From Hyalangium versicolor (lineage in GTDB: Bacteria; Myxococcota; Myxococcia; Myxococcales; Myxococcaceae), in contig NZ_JAHXBF010000037.1 of the NCBI RefSeq assembly GCF_020103695.1, forward strand, positions 46,266 to 110,265: 64,000 nucleotides of DNA, given 5' to 3'. Of the stretch, positions 34,202 to 42,172 are shown piece by piece. Numbering within the stretch: position 1 is the stretch's first letter; each line of letters starts with the position of its first letter. The notes under the pieces are model-generated. The model did no database searches, was not told the DNA's origin, and saw nothing but the letters and a program-made list of their open reading frames with translations. The position numbers and the translations under genes were made by a program.

Positions 34202-35055
34202 CGCCAGTTCTCCTCGGAGCTGTCGAAGGAGCTCCCGGAGGAGCGGGGCTGCCAGTCACCCTGGAGGGAGTCGACATTGGAGCGCCAGAGGGTGGAGGCG
34301 GCATCGAAGGCGCTGCTCTCGAGGGGGCGGAGGACGACGGTGGGGCTGCCGGGGTTGCCGACGAAGGGGCGGACGACCCAGGCCATCTGCACGCCGACCA
34401 TGCCGTAGAGGGCGGTCCATGCGAGCAGGTGGAGCACGGTGCGGCCCTGGACGCGCAGCGCCTTCACGAGCACCCAGACACCGCGCAGGGCAGCGAGGCC
34501 GAGGAAGGCAAGGCTGCCGAGCATGACGTGGAAGTAGCCGGTGGGCGGGTGGTTGACGGCGTTGGCGAAGGCGAGCCAGACGGGAGCCAGGCCGAGCAGG
34601 GTGAGGCCAGTGGTGGCGAGAGCGACGAGGGCCTCGCACACGGCCTGGAGGGGGGAGATGCGAGCGCCCAGCAGTCGGCCATAGGCGTGGAGCGCGGGCA
34701 GACACACGCCGAGGCTGCCGAGGCCGACGAGCATGAGCTTGGGAGCGGCGACGACTCCGGCGAGAGGCGAGCGGGTGAAGCCGAGGAGGAAGCCGAAGAC
34801 GCCGAAGCCCGCGAGAGCGCAGACAGTGAGGCGCAGGGGCAGCTCACGAAGCTCGGGGCCTCCGGCCTGGACCTGGGCGAGCACGGCGGAAGGGTTGCGC
34901 AGGAGGAGTTCGGCGGTGCGCAGGATGCTGGTGGGCGAAGGAGGAACCACGGCAGCGGCTGCGGGAGCCACAGCGGGCGCGGAAGAAACGAGGGCCGCCG
35001 GAGCAGAGGCAGACACGGAGAGCGGCACGGAAGGCTGGGTGATGGACGCGGACAT
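34198..35055 (-). CDS. Polytopic membrane protein, Yip1-like layout
   Basis: 285 aa from ATG 35055. A low-complexity Ser/Ala/Pro N-terminus (about 40 residues) is followed by SILRTAELLLRNPSAVLAQV and five or six helices (PLRLTVCALAGFGVFGFLLG, AAPKLMLVGLGSLGVCLPAL, ALVALATTGLTLLGLAPVWL, LGSLAFLGLAALRGVWVLVK, LLAWTALYGMVGVQMAWVVR). The short polar tail is Ser/Trp rich. The layout resembles Yip1/YIF1-type membrane proteins; function not evident. Confidence 0.65.
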   Translation of the reverse strand: MSASITQPSVPLSVSASAPAALVSSAPAVAPAAAAVVPPSPTSILRTAELLLRNPSAVLAQVQAGGPELRELPLRLTVCALAGFGVFGFLLGFTRSPLAGVVAAPKLMLVGLGSLGVCLPALHAYGRLLGARISPLQAVCEALVALATTGLTLLGLAPVWLAFANAVNHPPTGYFHVMLGSLAFLGLAALRGVWVLVKALRVQGRTVLHLLAWTALYGMVGVQMAWVVRPFVGNPGSPTVVLRPLESSAFDAASTLWRSNVDSLQGDWQPRSSGSSFDSSEENWR

Positions 35056-35075
35056 GGGAGCCTCGGGAGTGCGGA

Positions 35076-35621
35076 TCAGCGCCAGTAGAGCCCAGCGCCA
35101 TGAGCGCACTGGGCGAAGGTGATGGCGTGGAGGACGAGGAAGGCGACGCGGGTGGAGCTGGTGAAGGAGACCCCGTGGCGTTCGAGCGACTGGGAGAAGA
35201 CGTGGCCGCTGCCGAGGAGCGCGAGGACGGTGAAGAGGAACGCCAGGGGCGAGACGATGGAGGACTCGGGAGCGGTGGCGGCGAAGAACCAGAGCAGAGG
35301 CGTGGTGGAGACGAGGCACACGCCCAGCGTGTGGATCGCGTCGAGCGCGGCCTGGACGCAGTGAGCGGCGCCGAGCCCGGGTTGGCGGGTGACCCAGAGG
35401 ATGTAGAGCGCGGGCAGACAGAGTGCCCAGGCGAGCAGGTTCACCGCGGGGAGGGCGAAGGCCCAACCCAGATGGGTGACGCTGAGTGCCTCATGGGTGA
35501 CAGCGGTGCGAAGGGCGAAGCCGAAGAGAGCGGTGCCGCCCAGGCCGATCGCGAGCGGACGAATGGAAGGCAAGGCGAGGGCGTGCGTGCCGCCAGGCGC
35601 GGCAATCGAGGAAGGCTGCAT
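35076..35621 (-). CDS. Polytopic membrane protein, first gene of a three-gene operon
   Basis: 181 aa from ATG 35621. Four or five hydrophobic helices (PLAIGLGGTALFGFALRTAV, LPAVNLLAWALCLPALYILW, AIHTLGVCLVSTTPLLWFFA, PLAFLFTVLALLGSGHVFSQ, RVAFLVLHAITFAQCAHGAG). The pattern is similar to the next gene's membrane half and the two may be distant relatives forming one complex. The genes at 35621, 35055 and 34201 run in one direction with gaps of 20 bp and -4 bp. Confidence 0.62.
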   Translation of the reverse strand: MQPSSIAAPGGTHALALPSIRPLAIGLGGTALFGFALRTAVTHEALSVTHLGWAFALPAVNLLAWALCLPALYILWVTRQPGLGAAHCVQAALDAIHTLGVCLVSTTPLLWFFAATAPESSIVSPLAFLFTVLALLGSGHVFSQSLERHGVSFTSSTRVAFLVLHAITFAQCAHGAGLYWR

Positions 35622-35755
35622 GCGGGCTCCGGTACGAGAGAGGACAAGCGCCGCTGTGCATCTTCGGGGCCAGCTTGCCTGTCAGAGGAGCACGCGCCCA
35701 CGCCGTGGCCCGACAGCCATACCCCCGAGTCTCATCGCCCGCACCGGGCCTCACC

Positions 35756-36133
35756 TCATGAGTCGGAGTCGAGATCCGCGGAAGAGACGTGTGGCACGAG
35801 GAGGAGTTTCCCATCTGAGGCTCGCCAGACCTCGTACGTCCTCTCCCCGACCTTCACGTACACCCCCGGAGCGGGCGCTGACTCCTTCAGCCACTCAACG
35901 GCGTGAGGCATGTCATCGAATACGTGCTCGACATGAGCCTCGCGAGTGGCGGGCTCCTTTATGTCTCGGAGGTACTCGCGGAAGGACGGAAGTTGGTCGG
36001 TCACGTAAAGAAACTGGAGCGCGTAGGCCGCAAGCTCCACGGCCTCTCGCGACTCCGCAGGGGAGCTTTCAGAGACACTGCCCAGCGCACGGCATGCCGC
36101 CTCGAAATCGAACTCCTCCAGGCGCTTCGTCAC
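35756..36133 (-). CDS. Small cytoplasmic protein coupled to a Cys-rich lipoprotein, possible immunity protein
   Basis: 125 aa, GTG start 36133 (strong GAGGAGA upstream; the frame opens earlier as a shadow). It has no signal or membrane helix. Residues 1-80 look helical and acidic (LEEFDFEAACRALGSVSES, ELAAYALQFLYVTDQLPSFR, MPHAVEWLKE), ending in a small beta part (VYVKVGERTYEVWRASDGKL). It lies 11 bp after the lipoprotein gene. A secreted lipoprotein followed by a small acidic cytosolic protein is the layout of myxobacterial toxin/immunity pairs, but no family match is claimed. Confidence 0.6.
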   Translation of the reverse strand: MTKRLEEFDFEAACRALGSVSESSPAESREAVELAAYALQFLYVTDQLPSFREYLRDIKEPATREAHVEHVFDDMPHAVEWLKESAPAPGVYVKVGERTYEVWRASDGKLLLVPHVSSADLDSDS

Positions 36134-36144
36134 GGCATCTCTCC

Positions 36145-36618
36145 TCAAAGGGCGGCGAGAGGAAGCAGTACCAACACTCCCGTTCCCGCGGTGGTGACCA
36201 CGAAGGCTGCGCCAGCGACCATGACGATGCTTCCTACCAGGACCTCCGTTCGAGGGCGGCTGAGCCAGCCCTTGGCTGCTTCCATATCCGGGAACGCGAG
36301 CGGATGCGCTTCGGTCTCCTTGAGGCACTCCATGTACTCCTCGCGGCACTTCTTCGTGCAGTACTTGTCGTGCCCTTTGTCGCCACGCTTGAGGGGGTAG
36401 GGAGGCTGCGTGTTCCAGCATCGCCGGAAGCATTCGATGTGCTCCTGGTCGCAGTTTCGCGTTCCTCCAGAGGTGTAGACGAGTTCGAAGGTTCGGGAGG
36501 TGGACGAATGCCTTGGCGAGTCGCTCTCAGGCGAGCTTCGGAGCGACTGCTGGGAGCCACCGCAAGCCACCAGAAGTGAGCAGGTAGCCAACAAGGTCCA
36601 GGAGAGTCGGGAGTTCAT
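36145..36618 (-). CDS. Cys-rich lipoprotein with hydrophobic tail, putative toxin
   Basis: 157 aa from ATG 36618. Lipoprotein signal with lipobox LLVAC (Cys19). The core has three spaced Cys pairs: NCDQEHIECFRRCW, then HDKYCTKKCREEYMECLKE. The last about 30 residues are very hydrophobic (VLVGSIVMVAGAAFVV ... TGVLVLLPLAAL), enough for one or two membrane spans. This would suit a membrane-active effector delivered by outer-membrane exchange, as known for SitA lipoproteins in Myxococcus. That role is inference from architecture and its coupled small partner gene. Confidence 0.55.
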   Translation of the reverse strand: MNSRLSWTLLATCSLLVACGGSQQSLRSSPESDSPRHSSTSRTFELVYTSGGTRNCDQEHIECFRRCWNTQPPYPLKRGDKGHDKYCTKKCREEYMECLKETEAHPLAFPDMEAAKGWLSRPRTEVLVGSIVMVAGAAFVVTTAGTGVLVLLPLAAL

Positions 36619-36665
36619 CGGTGGAGTCAGCATATGCTCCCGCACCCCAGGAGGCTCCCCAGACA

Positions 36666-37478
36666 ATGGAATCCCCCAGGCATGTGGCGACGGCGCTCAC
36701 CATCGCTGGCTCGGACAGCGGTGGCGGCGCCGGCATCCAGGCCGATCTGCGCACCTTCGCGTTCCACCGCGTCCACGGCACCAGCGCCCTCACCGCCATC
36801 ACCGCCCAGAACACCCTCGGCGTCACCCGCGTCGATGTGCTCCCCGCCGGCGCCGTCACCGCGCAGATCCAGGCCGTGGCCTCGGACATCGGCGTCAACG
36901 CCACGAAGATCGGCATGCTCTCCAACCGGGAGATCATCATGGCCGTCGCCGAGCAGGTCCGGCTCCTCAAGCTCAACCCGCTCGTGGTGGATCCCGTCAT
37001 GGTCTCCCGCGCGGGCTCGCGCCTCATCGATGACAAGGCCGTCGGCGCCCTGCGCGAGCTGCTCATCCCACTGGCCACCCTCGTTACGCCCAACCGCCAC
37101 GAGGCCCAGCTCCTCGCGGGCCTCGAAGTCCACACGCTCGAGGACATGCACGAGGCCGCCCGCCGCATCCACCGGCTCGGGCCCAAGGCCGTGCTCGTCA
37201 AGGGAGGCGCCATGCCCGGCGCCCTGCGAGGCACGGATGTCTGGTTCGATGGCCAGCGCCTCGAGACGCTCCGCGTGGAGACCGTCGACACGCCCAACAC
37301 CCATGGCACCGGCTGCACGCTGTCCGCCGCCGTCGCCGCGCACCTGGCGCTCGGCCGAGAGCTCTTCGATGCCACCCGGCGCGCCAAGGACTACATCACC
37401 ACGGCGCTCCATCACCCGCTGGCGCTCGGCCGGGGCAACGGGCCCTTCAGCCACTTCTCCGTCCTGGGTGATTCGTAA
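36666..37478 (+). CDS. thiD: Hydroxymethylpyrimidine/phosphomethylpyrimidine kinase
   Basis: 270 aa, ATG 36666. Ribokinase-type fold with all ThiD signatures: ALTIAGSDSGGGAGIQADLRTF, GTSALTAITAQNT, KIGMLSN, VVDPVMVSRAGSRL, LVTPNRHEAQLL, AVLVKGGAMPG and the anion-hole/catalytic DTPNTHGTGCTLSAAVAA. It phosphorylates HMP and HMP-P for thiamine synthesis. No TenA or ThiE fusion and no other thiamine genes nearby. Divergent from the lipoprotein gene by only 47 bp. Confidence 0.93.
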   Translation: MESPRHVATALTIAGSDSGGGAGIQADLRTFAFHRVHGTSALTAITAQNTLGVTRVDVLPAGAVTAQIQAVASDIGVNATKIGMLSNREIIMAVAEQVRLLKLNPLVVDPVMVSRAGSRLIDDKAVGALRELLIPLATLVTPNRHEAQLLAGLEVHTLEDMHEAARRIHRLGPKAVLVKGGAMPGALRGTDVWFDGQRLETLRVETVDTPNTHGTGCTLSAAVAAHLALGRELFDATRRAKDYITTALHHPLALGRGNGPFSHFSVLGDS

Positions 37479-37526
37479 TCACCGCTGACCGCGCTGGGGC
37501 CGAAGCTGTGCGCTCACGGGAGGCTC

Positions 37527-37555
37527 GGGGAGGCGCGTGTCACGTGCGCCTCCCC
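37527..37555. terminator. Perfect GC hairpin between thiD and the CBS gene
   Basis: GGGGAGGCGC and GCGCCTCCCC form a perfect 10-bp stem around a 9-nt loop that itself holds a GTG/CAC pair. The two flanking genes converge here, so it can serve both strands. Confidence 0.7.
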
Positions 37556-37585
37556 AGCCGCCACTTCTCCCCTACCTCGAGCGCA

Positions 37586-39082
37586 TCAGGTCAGCCGGCT
37601 CCAGAACGAGCGCTTCGAGGAGATGCGATCCAATGCCTCTTGCAGCTCCTCGTCGAAGTCCGCGCGGTTGGCGATGTCGCCCATCGAGATGATGCCGATG
37701 ACGCGGTCATCCTTCTCGACCACGGGGATGCGGCGGATCTGCTTCTTGCCCATCAGCTCGATGATGCTGTGGATGTCCTCGTCCGGGTGGACGCACTCCA
37801 CGTCATCCGTCATCACGTCCTGGGCGCGGAGCTGATCCGGCGTCTTGCCACCGGTGAAGGCGCGGATGACCAGGTCGCGGTCGGTGATGATGCCCACCAG
37901 GCAGCCCCGGTCGTCCACGATGGGGACCACGCCGCAGTCCTCGTCCTTCATCAACTGGGCCACATCGCGCAGCAAGCTGTCGCGGCGCAGCGTCTTCACG
38001 CCCCGGGTCATGATCTCCCGCGCGGTGAGCGGTTCACGCTGCCAGCGGCGGAATAGACCTCCCAGGCCGGTGCCACCCTGGCGGCGGTGCTCGGTCTCCG
38101 AGCCCCGAGCCGTATACGTCTCGCTCCGGCCGATGTTCACCCCCGTGCCGGGCTGGCCCGGGCTGGCCTGCCCCAGGCCCAGCACCGAGTCATACCGGCC
38201 CTGGCCCGAGGATTGGCCCGGGTGTCCGTATTGTCCGTACTGTCCCTGTCCGTACAGGCCGCTGGGGCTCTGCCCGATGCCCGAGTACTGCCCCTGTCCG
38301 TACAGGCCTTGCCCGTACTGTCCCTGGACGCCGTACTGTCCCTGGACCCCGGTCTGTCCCTGGCCGGCATACTGGCCCACGCCGTACTGTCCCTGGGTGC
38401 CATATGGGCCCTGCGCGTACTGTCCCGGGTGTCCATACTGGCCGCCGGAGTACTGGCCGCGGTCCTCACGTAGCTGGCGCTCGTCCGCGCCGTAGCCGGT
38501 GCGGTCCCACTGCCGGTAGTTCTCGCCGCCCACGTCGCGGCGCGTCTCCAGCGAGTGACGGAGGTCCTGATCACCCATGCGCTGCTGGGCGCCTCCAATG
38601 CCCGTGGCATAGCGCTCATCCCGATCGTCCCGCCCGTACGGGCCCTGGGAGTAGCCACCCTGGCTGCGGCTGCCCCAGTCCGAAGGACGGAGATCGTGGT
38701 CGCTCGAGCCCATCGTGCCGCGCGTGCTCATCCCTGCGCCGGAACCCATGCCGCTCATGCCCTGGCCGGTGCCGGTGCCCAGGCCCGTGGCCACGTCCGA
38801 GCTGGTGCGCGGCTGCGCCAGCCGCATCGACGCGGCGCGGTGGAAGCGGCCCTGACGCAGGGAGGGATCCTCATCGCGCTCGGGGCTGTAGCCGCTGATA
38901 TCGGACTCGGCACGCTCGCGAGAGCCGGGAGGCGACACATCCGCGCCACGCTTCGACATATCGATGCCGCGCGCCGACACATCCGTGCTGCCCAGCGAGA
39001 CGCCTGTCCCATTCTCGGGGACGCCCGGGCGCTGAGAAGTACGACCGTCGTCCCTGCCGTTGTCCATTCGTCTGTCGGCCAT
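37586..39082 (-). CDS. CBS-pair protein with a Gly/Gln/Tyr-rich repeat linker
   Basis: 498 aa from ATG 39082 (GGAGG upstream). The C-terminal part (about 345-490) is a tandem CBS pair: REIMTRGVKTLRRDSLLRDV, GVVPIVDDRGCLVGIITDRD, VMTDDVECVHPDEDIHSIIE and RIPVVEKDDRVIGIISMGDI. CBS pairs bind adenosyl nucleotides. The N-terminal 340 residues are disordered. Residues about 205-295 repeat GQYG, GQYGVQGQYG and GLYGQGQYG blocks, with few charged or hydrophobic residues. Such Gly/Gln/Tyr tracts are prion-like and can drive self-association. The protein is predicted cytoplasmic. Confidence 0.85.
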   Translation of the reverse strand: MADRRMDNGRDDGRTSQRPGVPENGTGVSLGSTDVSARGIDMSKRGADVSPPGSRERAESDISGYSPERDEDPSLRQGRFHRAASMRLAQPRTSSDVATGLGTGTGQGMSGMGSGAGMSTRGTMGSSDHDLRPSDWGSRSQGGYSQGPYGRDDRDERYATGIGGAQQRMGDQDLRHSLETRRDVGGENYRQWDRTGYGADERQLREDRGQYSGGQYGHPGQYAQGPYGTQGQYGVGQYAGQGQTGVQGQYGVQGQYGQGLYGQGQYSGIGQSPSGLYGQGQYGQYGHPGQSSGQGRYDSVLGLGQASPGQPGTGVNIGRSETYTARGSETEHRRQGGTGLGGLFRRWQREPLTAREIMTRGVKTLRRDSLLRDVAQLMKDEDCGVVPIVDDRGCLVGIITDRDLVIRAFTGGKTPDQLRAQDVMTDDVECVHPDEDIHSIIELMGKKQIRRIPVVEKDDRVIGIISMGDIANRADFDEELQEALDRISSKRSFWSRLT

Positions 39083-39308
39083 CTGGAAGAACCTCCACTG
39101 CGGAGTGAATGTCCCGCGCTCGCCATGGGGAGCGCGGGCGGCGAAGACTGGGGATGGCGCCCTCGGGCTCCAAGGGGACGCCACCGCCCGCCAGGCCGTC
39201 TGTCCGCGGCAGGTCAGGTTCTCAAGGCCGGACGCTCGGAGTCGGACACCCCGGCCGCCCGCTGGTGAACGGAGCGGATCCAATGTGCCAACGCGAGCAC
39301 CGCGAACC

Positions 39309-39992
39309 TCAGTGCACGCTCCAGAGCGCGCCGATCTCCTCGCAGGCCAGCTCCACGTCGTGCAGCCGGCGCGAGTTCGCCTTGGGGGCCTCGAAGAGGG
39401 TGCCAGCGAACACATCCACCACGTGGACCAGGCGATGGTCCGCGGGACCCAGATGCCTCAGATGCTGCTCGGCGAAGCTCTGCAGCAGCGTGGCGATGTA
39501 TTGCCCGGAGCGCTCGTCCAGCGGGTGCCACTTGGCGAAGTAGAGTTTGAGCAGCCCGACTTTGTTCTCCCCGCGCCGATCCAACATCTGCAGCACCACT
39601 TCGGGGCGCACGCTGATGGTGACGCCGGCCACCTCGAGCACCGGGGGCTCCTGTCCCACCGCGCTGATGATGGTGTTGTCCAGCTCCAGCTTCGGCACCA
39701 TCGAGGCGAACCGGTCCAGCGCCTCGATGCACAGTTGCAAGCGCTGGGCCTCGAACTCCGTCTGCGGCACTGTGTTGAAGAAGCGTTCCTGGTGGTCTCG
39801 GAGGATGCGAGCGTTCAGGTGGCCACAGAGGAACTCGGTGATGGCGAGCGAGGCTTCCGGGTAACGCAGGTACTGCGGATCACACGGGTGCTTCTGGTCG
39901 TGGATGATGCGTTTGCGACGAGCCGGTGAAGCGGTCAGGTACTCCCCCAGCTTGTTCACCGAGACGCGTGGCGACTCACGGGTTTCCGCCAT
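39309..39992 (-). CDS. Conserved hypothetical protein, possible PD-(D/E)xK-like fold
   Basis: 227 aa from ATG 39992, cytoplasmic. It opens SVNKLGEYLTASPARRKRII and contains VTISVRPEVVLQML, GENKVGLLKLYFAKWHPLDE and HLVHVV-like strands before a conserved end (FAGTLFEAPKANSRRLHDVE, ACEEIGALW). The combination of strand, Glu-x-Lys (ENK) and hydrophobic strand is suggestive of a restriction-endonuclease-like core but is not decisive. It follows the VWA lipoprotein gene by 81 bp on the same strand. Confidence 0.55.
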   Translation of the reverse strand: MAETRESPRVSVNKLGEYLTASPARRKRIIHDQKHPCDPQYLRYPEASLAITEFLCGHLNARILRDHQERFFNTVPQTEFEAQRLQLCIEALDRFASMVPKLELDNTIISAVGQEPPVLEVAGVTISVRPEVVLQMLDRRGENKVGLLKLYFAKWHPLDERSGQYIATLLQSFAEQHLRHLGPADHRLVHVVDVFAGTLFEAPKANSRRLHDVELACEEIGALWSVH

Positions 39993-40073
39993 GGGTACAG
40001 CCCCTTCGTGTGTCGTTGATGCAGCGACACTACAGAAGGGGTCTGACAACTCAGTCGCTGTAGGAAAACGCGC

Positions 40074-41921
40074 CTAACGCGCCGCGACGCGAGCCACCAG
40101 CGGTCGGGCCTTCTCCAAAAGCTGGAGGAACTCCTCGCGCTCGGCATTGCCTGCGGGAGTGGCCTCGCGAGCGATCTTCTGTACCTGCTCGAAACTCCAG
40201 CGCTGGGCGTGGGGGCTGCGGCGCAGCAACTCGGCGGCGCCCATGACGGCGGTGGCGAAGCGCAGATCCGGGCTGGCCGAGGCGAAGCTGGAGGCCAGGT
40301 ACCTGCTGGAGAAGTGGAACTCGCGCTCGGAGGCCTTCTCGCCGCGAGGCTTCTTGGCGCGCACGCGCACGATGGCCAGGTTGTCGCCCGTGCCGCCCCC
40401 CTTGAGCTCCAGCTCGTAGAGCGCGGTGACGGTGTGGCCGGCGCCCAGCTCGCCCGCGTCCACCTTGTCATCCCGGAACTGGATGTCTGCGATGGCGCGG
40501 TTCTCGTAGCCCACCAGCCGGTAGCGAGCCACCTGGGCGGGATCGAACTCCACCTGCAGCTTCACGTCCTGGGCGATGACTTCGAGCGTGCCGCCGAGCT
40601 GCTCCTGGAAGATGCGGCGCGCGGCCATGAGCGAGTCCACGTAGTAGTGGTTGCCATTGCCCTTGTTGGCGAACTGCTCCATGAGCTCGTCCTTGTAGTT
40701 GCCCATGCCGAAGCCCACGGTGGTGACGGTGACGCCCTCCTTCACGTAGCCGCGGATCATCTTCAGGATGTCCTCGTGGCTGGTGGCGCCCACGTTGGCG
40801 TCTCCGTCCGAGAGGATGAGCACGCGCGAGACGGACTGCTCATCCACCGTCTTCATGGCCTGCTGGTAGGCCAGCTCGATGCCGGAGGCCATGGCGGTGG
40901 AGCCACCTGCCTCGAGCTCCTCGATGGCCTGGTGGATGACGGCCTTGTGCTCCAGGCCGGTGGGAGGCAGGGCCACCTTCACGCTGCCGGCATAGGTGAC
41001 GAGCGCCACGGTGTCCCCATCCCGCAGGTTGTCCACGAGCATGCGCAGGGCGCGCTTGGCCAGGGGCAGCTTGTCCGGGGACTGCATGGAGCCGGAGACG
41101 TCTACCAGGAAGGTGAGGTGCGCGGGCTTGCGCTCGGAGACGCTGAGCTGCTTGCCCTGCACGCCCACGCGCAGCAGGTGGCGGCCGGGCGTATACGGCG
41201 AGGGCGCCGCGTCCATCTGCACGGCGAACGGCGAGTCGTCCGTGGGGGCTGCATAGGAGTAGCGGAAATAGTTGAGGAACTCCTCCACGCGCACGCCTTC
41301 TTGAGACGGCAGCGAGCCCTCGAGGATCTTCCTGCGCGCCAGCGTGTACGAGCCCGTGTCCACGTCGATGGCGAAGGTGGAGAGCCGATCCTCGCTCGCG
41401 GTGACGAAGGGGTTCACGCCCCAATCGTGGTACTGCTCGGAGTTGCTGGACGGATCCGCCGGGGGCGCTTCGTTGTACTTGGCACCCGCCGCGTACTTCC
41501 TGGGTGCCGCCATGCCCTTGCCACCGAGCATGGCGCTCCCCTGTCCATAGGCCACGGCGCCGCCGCCATAGCCACTGCCTTTGCCTTTCCCCGCCAGGCC
41601 CAGGCCTCCGCCACCCGAGCCCAGGCCTCCAATCCCAAGGCCTCCGAAGTTTCCCGACTTGGCCGCCAGGCCTGAGGGGGCTGGCGTCAATGTCTTGTTC
41701 ATGTTCTCCACCGCTCCGTTGTCCAGGACGGTGGGGGGACGGTTCGAGGCGGGCGCGGCCGCGAGCCTGGCATCCTCTGCCTTCTTCCCTTCCATCTTCA
41801 CCTTGGCGCGCTCCGCGAGCGGCTGCGGCTGTTCCTCTCGCGAGCGGCACCCCACGGACAACGTGCTTCCAGCAAACAGCGCGCAGACGATCCCACTGAC
41901 GGCCACACGGCTCCGCCTCAT
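40074..41921 (-). CDS. von Willebrand factor A domain lipoprotein (YfbK-like)
   Basis: 615 aa from ATG 41921. N-terminal signal with a lipobox-like LSVGC. A Gly-rich disordered region (about 90-150) precedes an N-terminal domain (VTASEDRLSTFAIDVDTGSY, VRVEEFLNYFRY), then a VWA domain whose MIDAS begins HLTFLVDVSGSMQ (about residue 270) with TYAG and ILSDGDANVG following. The C-terminal domain (LQVEFDPAQVARYRLVGYEN) completes the YfbK/VWA plus DUF3520-type layout. It probably binds a metal-dependent partner at the cell envelope; the partner is unknown. Confidence 0.85.
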   Translation of the reverse strand: MRRSRVAVSGIVCALFAGSTLSVGCRSREEQPQPLAERAKVKMEGKKAEDARLAAAPASNRPPTVLDNGAVENMNKTLTPAPSGLAAKSGNFGGLGIGGLGSGGGGLGLAGKGKGSGYGGGAVAYGQGSAMLGGKGMAAPRKYAAGAKYNEAPPADPSSNSEQYHDWGVNPFVTASEDRLSTFAIDVDTGSYTLARRKILEGSLPSQEGVRVEEFLNYFRYSYAAPTDDSPFAVQMDAAPSPYTPGRHLLRVGVQGKQLSVSERKPAHLTFLVDVSGSMQSPDKLPLAKRALRMLVDNLRDGDTVALVTYAGSVKVALPPTGLEHKAVIHQAIEELEAGGSTAMASGIELAYQQAMKTVDEQSVSRVLILSDGDANVGATSHEDILKMIRGYVKEGVTVTTVGFGMGNYKDELMEQFANKGNGNHYYVDSLMAARRIFQEQLGGTLEVIAQDVKLQVEFDPAQVARYRLVGYENRAIADIQFRDDKVDAGELGAGHTVTALYELELKGGGTGDNLAIVRVRAKKPRGEKASEREFHFSSRYLASSFASASPDLRFATAVMGAAELLRRSPHAQRWSFEQVQKIAREATPAGNAEREEFLQLLEKARPLVARVAAR

Positions 41922-42172
41922 GAACCCCTCCCTCGTGCTTTCGGGCTTTCGGGAAAGTTGGACAACGGTGCGCGCGGCAGGTTCCCGCGAACCTTTTGCG
42001 GAGTGCAAAGTTTGCGAGGCGGAGCCCCGGGTCGGGACAGGTGAGCCGGGAGCGGAAAGGCCCGTCGTTTCGATGGCTTGAGCGGAGCTTGGGCGAGGGA
42101 CGGAGTTTGCAGAAGCCCGGCTCGCCGCGCGGGGCCCTCGGGGCTCGCGCGGCTTCGCAGGGAGAAACCACC
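41922..42172. promoter_or_regulatory. Divergent upstream region of the VWA lipoprotein and PilY1-like genes
   Basis: 251 bp between two divergent starts, no ORF of its own. Promoters for both genes must lie here, but no clear -35/-10 or -24/-12 pair was seen by eye. Confidence 0.5.

Noticed and set aside
38087..38473. Cys/Pro/Leu-rich plus-strand ORFs opposite the CBS gene
   Set aside because: They arise from the complement of the Gly/Gln/Tyr repeat codons and have no start signals.
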